Source: Cristatella mucedo
Lineage: Eukaryota; Bryozoa; Phylactolaemata; Cristatellidae
Assembly: GCA_009760855.2 (NCBI GenBank)
Contig: WPIO01000022.1
Location: forward strand, 5,652,501-5,716,500
DNA length: 64,000 bases
Reading direction: 5' to 3'
Shown: positions 11,621 through 55,124 of the stretch, in pieces
Position numbering within the stretch: the first letter of the stretch is position 1
Layout of the letters: the number at the start of each line of letters is the position of its first letter
Made by a program: the position numbers and the translations under genes
Notes under the pieces: model-generated
What the model was told of the DNA's origin: nothing
The model's input: only the letters and a program-made list of their open reading frames with translations
Databases searched by the model: none

Positions 11621-12150
11621 AAGATCGTTCGTGCAGCGCCCCAATGGAACTAAACCTTTACGCGGGAGGTTCACAACTCGCTGCAAGAGGGTAGATCACC
11701 GATGATTAATGGCATGCACCATATGGTGCTTAGACAAGCAGTCAAGAGGGGACCGCAGATCGTGCTTAGGCCAGCGTACTAAAGCACTCAAAAGAAGACA
11801 CTCGGCGATACCAGTTAGTAGGACCTCTGGCTAGTATTAATAAACACTCTTACCTTGCACAGCTGAGCACACTCAGTAGGCAGGAAGTAAGTTCGCTGGG
11901 ACGAAGGGAAAGCAGACCATAATTGACCGCCTTCAGCTGAGACTTAAATGACGATGTAAGGTCGCTACAGGTGGTGACCGGAGAAGCTGGAGGCTCCGAG
12001 TTCCGGACGTTCGGTGCATACGAATTAAAGGGCCGATCGCCAAAAGATCTCAAGTCAGTTCAAGGAACGGCAAGACGGGACGCCCGGAAGCCGAGGGGAG
12101 AGTGGTGCAAGAGCAGGAACTGGAGGAGCAATGAGGTCGGATATGTAGGC
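11621..12150 (-). mobile_element. Decayed LINE-X-like 3' region
   Basis: Near 11,630 there is a degraded tail (GCAGCGCCCCAATGGAACTA). Minus-strand coding at about 12053-11900 reads SFGDRPFNSYAPNVRNSEPP, aligning with the LINE-X C-terminal block SFGDRAFSSYAPTAWNSLPT seen at 25.9 kb. It is strongly diverged. Confidence 0.55.
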
Positions 12151-14611
12151 TAGTGAAAGCGAGTGAAGCGATCCGTGAAACCATACTCGGGATCCTCAAA
12201 TCGATTTGATGTTTGAAAGGAAACCCGCGGTGCCAGGGTGATGCAGCAGCCGTTGAGGACGACAGACCAGAATGAGCTGCTCAGTCTTTCGTCACTCGCA
12301 GACGGCTTAGTCAAACCGCCGGCATCCGGTTTGTGGCCTGACACGCGTTGCTGACATGCGTTTCGGCTCGATTCTAACCCGGCGACTGGAGCAGTGTGTC
12401 TCAGAGCGAGGCGACCAGCAGGATGGCACTTTGTTTAGCGCCACTCCGGTTGCTGCTCCTTCGCTTGGTCAGCTTGTCATTGCTTGTCTGGGCCGGGCAG
12501 TTTCATCAGTTGGGTGGCAGGCGCCCGGCCGGTGACTGGCCGTTCAGGCTCTGAGCTACCACTGCAGTGAGATCGGTTATAGCTCTGGCTTTGAATGCAG
12601 GTCGGTCTTCGCTCTGTCCCCGCGTTGTTGCTTGCAGCTGGGTTAGCAGCCTTTGTCTGTGTGTGGCCGAGCAGAAGCTGCTTGCGTGCCTGCGCCCTAA
12701 CCTGCTCAAGCCATTTTGTAAGCTTTGGTCAGAGAACAGTTGGCTTTACAGTTGAAGAGGAGACTCTGGACCTTGCTGACCGGATCTTGTGCCCCCCCCC
12801 GGGAAATTAGGAACATTCGTCTATAGGTCTCACCCTTGTCGACTAAGACACTTGTCTCAGAGCCAGTGACTCGGTATTTATTAGCAAGTTTTTTAACGTT
12901 TTTTTTTTAGTGCGACGGCCGGGTGTGTGTTTATCTGTGCTGCTGCGAGCGAGCAAACTGTCAAACAGTAGCTGCACTGAGCTGTGCACAGCAGGCTGTG
13001 GCTGTTGCTTGTCGCTGCTGCTGGCTGCGTGTATCTAGAAAGAGCGCCTCTAAACGGCCTCTAAACCTCTCGCCGGTTGGCAGCTCGTGTAACTCCGGGC
13101 TCAAGGGGGGGGGGTAGGGTTTGAAGTGTGTATTTCTCGACGTGTCGATCTTATGTGGAGAGAGCTGTCGTGGCAGTCGCGGGCCGCCCGTGTGCAAACG
13201 GCAGCCCTGGGTGGGTCCAGTGGGTAGCAGCTGCCTGCCTCATCTCTCGTCCGTCCGTTCCTTAGGAGCGCGGCTCACCGATAGCAGCTTAGTTTCTACC
13301 CATTCAAAAGCACACTTCCGTGCACACGACAGCAAGCAACAGATGCGCTGGGATGGGAGATGGTTCCCGTGTAACAGTCTGGAGCTGCGTCTCTCGAGGT
13401 CTGCCCGGCTGACGACAATTCAATCGTCGATAGCTTCCCTGCAGTTTACGCTCCAATGCAATAAAATATGCAAGCCGTATCTGTCTTGAAAAACGAAACC
13501 TCGGCATTGTGTTCCTGCTTCAATTTCCAAAATAGACAGCATGCAAAAAACCCACATGGGCGATCTCACTCCCAGCAGACAGACAATCATTGGAAAATGG
13601 GCTGGGGATCTCAGCTGAAGACGAGCGAATAGACAGCAACTCCATTTGAAATGAGATCCTGAGCGATGGAGCCGACTGCCTGGCCCTGATTGGCGAACTG
13701 AGGTAACCATGGAAAACTCGATGGAAGTTGTCTGCTCTTGCGCTCTCCATGCACTCGTGGCTGCTCACCGAAGCTCCGTGGCTTCTCCTGCCTCTCGGTC
13801 GCTACCGGTTCACTTTGCTGGCTGCATAGCTCACAATCCGGAAACTGCATGCATCAATAACCACACTGCCGCGATTTGTATCGTTGCGCCGGTTATCATT
13901 GTGCAATTCTCCCCTCCATAACCATTGGACAGTGGTAATTGGCTTTTTCAAGCTGATCGCTGATTTCACATCTATTCAAGCTGCGCCTCAATGCTGCCTT
14001 ATTGCCGTCTCCTACACGCTTAGATGCTCTCCGTGCCAGCACCGCTCCCATCTGCAATTTTGAATCGATGGCACGCCCGGACCTTTTGCCCCGACGCAAC
14101 AAAAGAGAGAGGCAAGCTCTAGGCTTTTGTGTTTTGACTCAAAAGCAGAAATGTTTCAGCAACCTGACCACTGGCTTCTCACGAGTGCTCTCTCCCTTCT
14201 CCCTATCTCCCACTCTCATATGTATCTGCATCTTGTGAGCACTAGCGCTCACTCGCGCATGTTTCCTTAAGTTTGAGTGCACGAGGGATGTGAAAATATA
14301 TTGCTGGATTTTTAATGAGCCTCTGGCTTCTTGCAATGGAACTGCTGGATGAACTAGCATTCAAAAAGCCACCAGTAATGACTGAGCACTTTGCTGTTCC
14401 ATGCATCCGGTGCTAAAAGCTGGCCACCAGATACGGTGAAGTACTGGTCTGCGTAATGCACTACATCTCAGCTAAAGTGCTAGAAGTTCCATGGCTGTGT
14501 TGAAAGCCTTTTAAAAAAAATATGCAGGTTCATATGCACGACAGTGCTCTGGGTACTAATTTTCGAAAAAGCCAGCTTATACCTTCAAAGCTTTTTTGAC
14601 TCCTATGGGGC
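12151..14611. other. Unassigned intergenic sequence upstream of the nucleotidase gene
   Basis: No conserved coding block, RNA gene or window-internal repeat was recognised. Short G/C and T homopolymers occur near 12,792, 12,900 and 13,107. Any non-coding 5' exon of the downstream gene would be invisible here. Confidence 0.3.
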
Positions 14612-15670
14612 CCATAATAAAAATAATAATATATTTTTATAGCGCCCTTAGCGAACTGGTCACTTTCTAGGCACCAAACATATGCTGTAAAGAAAGCGTG
14701 ACCTTATGTTTAGTGTTAACATTCGCAGTGTGTACATGCATAATGTGGTTAGTAATAACATGCACTGTGTCAACGAGCATACAAGGGTTAGTTGTGGCAT
14801 GCACGGTATCATCACGTGCACCAAGGGCACATCACAAGGATCCAGCAAACGCTGTGAGGTACAGGTGGGTGTATAGCTTCTTTTTAAATGTCATCTAGTC
14901 AGAGGATGTCGTGAAGTCAGTCGGAAGTGAGTTCCAGGCTTTGGAAGCATACGAACTAAAGGCAGGGTCTCCAAAGAATTAGAGTTTGGCTAGAGGCATG
15001 GCATTATGATTTGAGTCAGAAGAGCAGGTGAATGGTATGATGAAGAGCAGGTGGTACGATGCCTAGCCTGGTTGGGAAGTAGTTCTGAGGTAGGCTGGAG
15101 CCAGAGAATGAAGGGCCCGGGAGGTAAGGTGCTCGCTCTTCACGATCGAGGTCGTGGGTTCGAATCCTGCAGTTGAGCGATTCCTTATTGCCAACTGCAA
15201 GCAGTGGTGATTGCCCATAAGGCTCTTCTGCTGCTAAACAATTGAGGCTGTTAAATCAGGTGAGATTTTTTAAGGGACCTAAAAATGAGTGGTGAAACCT
15301 TAAAGTCGATCAGCTGCTTGATTTAGAGCCAGTTCAGGTCAGCAAGACGTGATGCAATTTGCTTTAGTTGCTGGATTGCTTAGGCCAGTAGGCCTGCAAG
15401 CAGTAAGTTACAGAGGTCGAGGCGGGATGTTACAAATGCATGGACCATCTCGGATGTGGTATGCAGGCCCGAATTTTTGCCATGTTAAGCAACTCGCTGA
15501 AAGTAGGCGGACTCGACTGGTGAGCTGATGTGATCGTCCAGTGAAAGGTCACGTTGAGCTGTCCTATTTTCGGGTCACGCTAGGTTTGCCCATGACTAGT
15601 AAGTTGGTTTTATCGTCGTCATTCGATTTGAGACACTTTGCTGCCGTCCATGTGCGGGCATCAGCAATGG
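14612..15670 (-). mobile_element. LINE-X 3' half, minus strand, interrupted by a SINE-B
   Basis: It starts with the conserved tail (TATAGCGCCCTTAGCGAACT). The 3' UTR and the C-terminal part of ORF2 follow in minus orientation, collinear with 37.4-38.5 kb. Matching blocks include GATGTCGTGAAGTCAGTCGG at about 14,908 and the aspartate-rich thumb region near 15,500-15,620. A SINE-B occupies 15116-15271; the equivalent site in the 37.9 kb copy is empty. Confidence 0.8.
15116..15271 (+). mobile_element. SINE-B, complete insertion with 5-bp target duplication
   Basis: About 156 bp flanked by AAGGG on both sides (15111-15115 and 15272-15276). Internal order: CGGGAGGTAAGGTGCTCGCT, GTGGGTTCGAATCCTGCAG (B box), an AACTGCAAGCAGTGG hairpin, AAGGCTCTTCTGC, AGGCTGTTAAATCAGG and a T-rich 3' end. 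The parallel LINE-X copy at about 37,975 reads AATGAAGGAGCCTAAAAA without the insert, which defines both ends. Confidence 0.85.
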
Positions 15671-15679
15671 AGGTGTGTG

Positions 15680-16604
15680 AGTTTGACGTGCATGAATGCT
15701 ATGAGAGACTGGCAAGAGAAAGGGAGGGCCAGAATGCTAGCTGCTGGGGGGGGGGAGTCAAGGTCGGCTGATCTATGGCCTCAGTTATATCGTTGCTTAA
15801 ACCCAGCTTTCTGTGGGCAATAAAGGATGGCGTGCCGAAAGCATCGAACCCTCGACCTGAGTCGTAAAGTGCGAGCGCATTGCTGCTACGCTGAGACCGG
15901 CACTTTCCGGCGGGGGGGGGGGGGGGGGCTTCCACTGACCCTGGGAAGTCTTGTCTTGCACTGTTTCTGCTGTGCTGTGTTTGCGCCCAGTTTGCATGCA
16001 CGCTAGTGTGCTGCAATTTCAAGCATATCGAGACCATGGATGGAGGGAGGGGTGCGCGGCAGACGGTGCTCCCGGTACAAGCTGCAAGCTCGACGTGTGC
16101 CAATGTAGCTGCTATCAAACTTAAGAGTGAGAGTGTAATACCCTACCGTAAATGAACACTTTGAGAATAGGGTTCAACGATATGTAGGATGACATCAGTT
16201 TCTAGTACCAGAGGCTGTTATGAGGCTTAGCTGTCCAGAGATCGCCGAATACACTTTCTCTTCTTTGATTGCTGCCAGGCCTTTCATTTCTGTATCCCTC
16301 CTTCGGAGCCGCGAGTCTGCTGTCAGCCAACAGACTTCATCTCACTATGTGTGTCGATTTCTTAATTGCCTGTTAATGCTTGACCTTTACATGCTTGCCA
16401 AATGACTGAAAGCTAAGCTTCACGAGCTGCAGATTGGCCTCTGCTCGGCTCTGTGCCATTTGCTCTGTACTGGCTATTTGTACCGGCTGCTGCTGCCGCT
16501 GACTGCCACCTTCTGAAGCAAGTCCTTCCTTTGCTGCCCTAGTCAGACGACGATAACCAGGACATCAGCTTTGCGACAAAAAAAAGAGAAAATTTTCTGA
16601 AAAC
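15680..16604. other. Unassigned sequence upstream of the first NT5C2 coding exon
   Basis: A pure G tract lies at about 15912-15928. No TATA box at a convincing distance or 5' UTR exon was identified. The promoter of the nucleotidase gene is not located. Confidence 0.3.
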
Positions 16605-49070
<32,466 letters not shown>

Positions 49071-49308
49071 TAATTATTGATCGGCGCGAATCAGACGAGC
49101 GCCTTATGGTGCTCAACTGCTGGGCAGAACTGCGTCAGCTGCTGGCGTTCGACCCTATAGCGGTGGCGGCGGCGATTACAGCAAACCGTGTTTATTGCAT
49201 GAGGGACCATCTTTGCTTGCTTATTCGGTATGCGTGACCGACAGAAATGGCCATGCATGTGATAAAGTAGTCAGGCATTGGAATGCAGATACTTATATTT
49301 ATATATAT

Positions 49309-49314
49309 AATAAA
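49309..49314 (+). promoter_or_regulatory. Candidate polyadenylation signal for NT5C2
   Basis: AATAAA 239 nt past the stop codon, in an AT-rich stretch. A second AATAAA lies at 49470-49475. Usage is unknown. Confidence 0.5.
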
Positions 49315-49469
49315 TATATGGATATACCTACGGTTATGTATACGCTGTGCAAAAAGAGCTCACAATTTTACGTGGCTCTGAATATTCATCAAGTAAGATG
49401 GATGGAGGTATTTGGGCAAGTAAGAGATTGTGTACTCTCTTTTTAATTACTACAGTAGTGGAGCATTTA

Positions 49470-49475
49470 AATAAA
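49470..49475 (+). promoter_or_regulatory. Alternative polyadenylation signal for NT5C2
   Basis: A second AATAAA, 400 nt past the NT5C2 stop. Confidence 0.4.
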
Positions 49476-50054
49476 TTTTCACTAGGATGAAAGATTTGCT
49501 GGCATTTTGCTTTTACTGTTAGGTAAAATATGGCCGACACTTGGCGAGTAGGACTGAAGTGCCAGAATTTCTTGTAGCTGGCATATTTTGTGCCCGACTC
49601 AACTACTCCCGGCATTAGCAGTAGCGTACTAGACATTACCTAAAAGGCTAACTTTGGCATGCTTTGATCTTAATTCAAATCGATTGAAGTATTTGCCCAA
49701 GTTGTGTTACATTGAGCAAACACCGTTGTAGCCCTCACTGAATCAGTAACAAGCATATACAGTAAGATTAGGGGTCACCAAAGCTGGTAAGACTAAAAAC
49801 CTCAAAGCAATTCGTTGGTAGTAGTTATACGTGCAAACAACCAAGCAGAAACCCGTGCAGACAGCTTTCATGTTTATAGCTGGATAGCTTGGTGCTTTCA
49901 AAAATAAAGTCAATAAATGACTTTCGTTGGCATTAGCTTTGCTTTCTCTATTTGTGAGGACTTACACCCATCATTAATAGCTCCGGAGTGCATATGATCC
50001 TTGGCCGGCCTATTAAGGAAAGTAGCAGCCAGTATGTGAGTGGTAAAGGTAACT

Positions 50055-50060
50055 TTTATT
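50055..50060 (-). promoter_or_regulatory. Candidate polyadenylation signal for the MRLC gene
   Basis: AATAAA on the minus strand, about 240 nt past the MRLC stop codon. Confidence 0.5.
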
Positions 50061-50301
50061 TTCATCTACAAGCCGCCTACGTCCGTGCAAAAGCACCAGA
50101 AATCACTACCACATTACGAACCAGTCGCAGCGCAGCACCGCCTCAATGTAGCCGTGCCGGCGCAGATGCCGCACTGCACACAGCAGGTTTTTCTGGGTTT
50201 GTCGGGTGCACCTCCCCCGGAAGCTCGCCTTTCCAAATAAGACCCCGGATCCGCAGCACATGAAAAGCTTGTTGCGTGATGCCAGGTAGCAGGTTCGAGC
50301 C

Positions 50302-50452
50302 CTAGTTGAGCTCATCTTGTGAGCCCCTCTTCATCAGGGTGACGAACGCGTTGTAGTCGAATAGGCCTCCAGATATTGGTGCCTCCTTCCAAGTCTGTCG
50401 GATCTCATCCTCCGTGAAGTTGTCTCCCATGTTACTAAGCAAGTCCTTTATG
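50302..50452 (-). CDS. MRLC last exon (exon 5)
   Basis: The acceptor on the minus strand is TTTTGCAG. Completes Tyr and encodes [20 protein letters not shown] then [20 protein letters not shown] and KRGSQDELN, ending in TAG. Contains the degenerate EF-hand 4. Confidence 0.95.
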
Positions 50453-53400
50453 CTGCAAAAATGCGAAAGCATTTTGTCCGTATGAGTAGCAACCTGGAGG
50501 GGGGGGGGTCTGATTAGGCGATGTAGAGCTGCTTACATAAAAATGCTGCAGCCTTTGCATAGAGTTGTGCCAATGCTAGCGAAGTGATCAAAAAAGACAC
50601 GTGATCATGTCCGAAGTAGATGGATCTGCAAGGCCGAGCAGATGCATTTGAGAGGCCTAAGCTTTCGGTGGCGCTTCTAGGACGCGTGTAGGAGGCAAGC
50701 AGCGAGAGGCTGCGCGTGGCTCAGACTGACAGCTGCGACCGTCCGCCGCGTAGACAGTGTAACGATTGGGATACGTGGCTGAAATTTCTTACATTTAAGA
50801 CCGGCCTAGTCGGCGTGTTTGGGACGAGCTGTAGAGGCTTAGTGAGCAAACCTGATTACAGCTAGTCGATAAGTATTATTAACTAGTATGCAGTCTTATG
50901 CTTTCCATCGATACTGAGTCATTCTGAGTACGTCGGGGTAAGAAGAGTACTGAGACGATCGCGTCGCAAGGCATTACGAATGAGGCCCGTGAATAATGAG
51001 CGGCAGGCGGCATGGCGGATCTAGTACTTACTAAGCCTCCTCCAGGATGCCTTTGCCTTCTTTGTCGAACATACGGAAAGCTTGCCTCAGTGTAGCCTCA
51101 GGGTCGGTTCCTAAAGAAAGACGTTTACAAAACGCTATTTAAGGACAGCAGTAAATCGCAGCAAAAGGGATCAGCATATTAATGCGGTGCACAGATCTTC
51201 AGAGAGCTAAAGCAAGATTTCTGCATGCTAAGCAGGGCGCCGAATCAAAAGCGTCTTGGCTGGTCATTTTATTCCCGGATCGAGTGTAGTAGGCCTGGTG
51301 ATAGTGTTGCTGAGGCCGACTTTCATGTTTTCCGTCCCGCTGCAAACATTAAAACTATCGCGGGCTAGCCAACGATGCTGCAACGGCAATAGACCTGGGA
51401 GAAATCGAACCGTCAGAAGGACTCAAATCTTGGACTCCAGGTTCCCTGGTTCAAAATATTAATCATGTGGCAGTGCAGTTAGAGTACTGAGTCAGGCGTG
51501 CCACATTTTTTTAGAGAACCTCTAAACACGTCGTGGGCGATATCCTGTGCGCCGAGGGGGCCTCTGGCTCTTAGCCCAGGAGGTACGGTGCTCCCTTTGC
51601 ACGACCCAGATCGCGGGTTCCTCTGCCGCTATACAAATGAGTCTGTTAAATCAGCTAACCTTTTTTTACTTTACCTAATTGACTGCCGTCACCAAGCCAC
51701 AAACCTTTGCTGACTGGCCCTCACATTGCCTCAAATCCTACGGAATCACCAACGAAGAGTTGGGCGGATAGCTAAGTCTATAATCCGCAAAATGTGCCGG
51801 TAACCTAATATCGAAGGAACTGGTGAACGTCTGCATAATACAATTAAAAACACATAATTCATCTGCATCTACTCATTAAAGCCAAAAAGTCTGTCACGCC
51901 GAAAGATGACGCACGAGCGTCACGTGGCAAGAGGGCGAAATTCCGACGAGCGGCCAGATGGCTCAGCTGTGACTTCCGCGACGGAGTCCTCGGGCTGCTC
52001 GTAGCGCCCATAGCGCTCAAAGAGACCTTGGTCTCTGTCCATCCTTTACATATGCCGAAGGGCTGGAACCCACGTCTTCGGCGGCCAAAGGCGAGTGCCT
52101 TAACCCTGCGAATTGCACTTGCCGTCCTGATTATGGCCAAACAAATTTTAACACCGTAGACGAGAGGGTCAGTCGCTCGATCTTAGGCGTCGGCTAATGG
52201 TAAATTCGACATAAGCGAGAAGCACGGTGCTTACATTCGCCCTTCTCCTAGCAGATGGGCTCAGTGTAGCTTTTTAGCCACCGGCTGCATCCTACTTATG
52301 AATGGACACTCAGCAGCCGTGCACACATCGGCCGTCGCAATTTACCGTGCAGCTTCTCTCCGAAAAGAGTAAGAAAGGCGGTGAAGTTCAACTGGCCGGG
52401 GCACTCGGAGAGCATCTTCTGACGCTGCTCGTCACTCGGATCTTGGCCGAGGCTATTGTAGATGTTCTTCAGATCCGACGTGTCTATGAAGCCATCTCGA
52501 TTGGCATCGATCATTGTGAAGGCCTGTTGTGGAAAAAAAACACGGCGGCTCAGCACTCACATTACAGGACGGTGCATTGGCCGGCCGAGGCGTGAAATCG
52601 AGGCGGAACACAACGTAGCGTGAACACGGCAGCGCGTCCGACGACGAATCGCATAGCCGGGCGGTTATGTCCAGCCAGCCTGCCGTGCCGGATGTCTATT
52701 GCGGTTGCCTATGCAAAACTTACCAGATGAAACCCAAGCCACCAATTAACAACAGACCTCTAAGTAATGAAGCTGCCACCAAGCCTTAAGCTCAACCGGC
52801 ATAAAACATTTAAAAGAGGCTGTCAGCTCGGCGAAAGGGCGAAAAGTCGAACAGTAGGCGGTCATGCAAGTACATCAGCACGAACGTCAACATGCAGCTG
52901 ACATTGCAAGCGACAGTCGTTTCGCTCACGCCTCCGCTAAGCCATCATGCGGATTGTTCATGCGAAGCAAGCGCCCATGTAGTCCAATTATTATAGAGGC
53001 GAAGCCAGTCTTTACAGCCTCTATTCAAGCGGCCCAAACTGCTATCCTGACCTCCTTGAATTCCTGTATGACATTTTGTGAGAAGAAAGCAAATACGTTA
53101 GACGTGGTTCTTTGCGTTGGGCGGCTCTCCTTCTGGTCTTTGGACGCCTTCTGCAAATCACGCGTGCCGGGGAAGAAAGGCTCTGCATGCAGGAAGTAGT
53201 TGCAAACAAGCCACGTAGGTTGCACACGACATCGCCTGACGTACGTACCGGACAGGACCGGGATAACACCATCTCCCACCCCCACCCAGCTGATGTGTAG
53301 GGAGCAAGCGTTTTCAAGGGACACAGCATTGCTGATCAGGCACGACGGGACGACGACAGAGCACAAAGTGACCTTGTGTACCTCTATCTCTTCTTGCACT

Positions 53401-55076
53401 TCGGCATTCTTGAGGAGAGCTTAGAGCCTATCGTAAGAAATCGCATGACGGCTTGAGTGTCAAGGTCAAGGACAGTTTTGTGCCGCGTGACTGGTGCAAG
53501 CATCTCGCTCGATTTGAGGCTCCGAGTGAGGCAACGACGTCGCTCGCCGGGATTGTCGGGCAGCTTAACCAACGAACGAAAAAGTCTAACCAGGTTCCCT
53601 CTCGTCCTTACGCCATCGGTTCTTACGGCCTCCGGGGGAGGGGGGAGGGCGTACCTTTGGCCGGCTGCCGAGAGAATATGCTGACAGCGCGTGCTAGCTA
53701 GGTGCTCGCTAGCTACTCGGCTTCTACGTGTCTACCGATCGTGCAGGTGAACAGGTGAACAGGCAAATGTCAATCAGTTCAGCGCTCGAACCGGTGACCG
53801 TATCAACACCGCGAACGCTCATTGCAACTGCGACTACGGGAGCGACCGTGCTGGGATGTAAAATCGCTTTGCGAAAACTGCTGCCGCCACCGCCTGTGCG
53901 GCGACGGAGACACTCTACAGGTGACTACAGCGGCCAGTGCATGGTGGGGGTCACCAAAGCTGCACACCGCTTTCGCGAGGCACCTAGCGCCTGACCTCCT
54001 TAAACTCTTGAATCTGGTTCTGGGGAAACATACTGAGGACGTTGGACGTGTGCTTTCTCTGCAAATCAGCCAAATAGGGATGTACAGCGACTGCTTAACA
54101 AAACTCGCAGCAAAGGCCTGTGGCATCACGTCGACATCGCAGACGCCGAGAGAGGCGAGCGACTGGTACGTGCAATTATGTGCACGACGTGGTTTGCAGC
54201 TCCACAACAGCCAACCGCAGTGCCTACAGAGTCACGAAGCCGGTGATAAGCAGATCATTTGCTTGATGCTGAGTTACGCGAGCATCTCAAGATTTATGAT
54301 TGCAAGAAGCCATTGCCAATACATTTGTAATAGGGCTTGCATGGCCGTGCTTATGATCCCTAGTTCACTGGTGCTTTATGCCAATTGGTAGTTTAGTTCG
54401 GAAGGGGGAGATCTCACGCATCGGGATGCACGAAAGTTCGTCTTACACTAACGATCGGCGAGCCTCTATGAAGCGAGACAAAGCGACACTAATAGACCTG
54501 TTACCGGTTTACCCCGATTTGAATACCGCCTAAGGTTTGCCTTATAAATGCGGAGCTCGAGCTCCACGGTGACTCAGATGTCAACGCCGAGGTCGTGAAC
54601 CCTTATGTATCGACGCCCACGAATCTGCTCTCCGTGGCTTCCAGGAGTCCTTTGTGGGCTAGTCGTAGGCCGGCACTCCTTCGCGGCCATTTTGCATCCT
54701 CCACGAGCGATTCATTTTCAGGCTGCGATCTTCTGCTTCTTCCTCTTCTCCTTCGGCTACCGTGGCAGCAGCGCCGGCTTTTGCATCTGTGTTTGAGCTT
54801 ACGGTCCTGCACGAGTCTCGGCTTTTTCTATGAGACTTACTTCCTTCAGCTCCTGAATTTGTGCTTGCGGAAAGATGGACAATATATTGGAAGTAGCCCT
54901 TTGTTTGATTTCGGGTTTCGCTTCCTTGGTCGGCACGACTTCCTCCTGATTCCTTGCACCATCTTTTCGCGCCTCCACCTTGGCTCGGCTCTACAACACG
55001 GGATGACGTAGCTGAGCGCCCGCTTGATGAATACGCGAAGTCTCTCTCTCTCTCTCCCTCTCTCTCCTCTCTCTCT

Positions 55077-55124
<48 letters not shown>

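Larger units (their letters stand above)
51111..52345. other. MRLC intron 3
   Basis: Contains a SINE-B at 51571-51672 and a SINE-A at 52008-52112. No alternative version of exon 3 or 4 was found in it. Confidence 0.5.

Noticed and set aside
12506-14238. Small frames on both strands as a gene upstream of NT5C2
   Set aside because: No conserved blocks or consistent splice phases.
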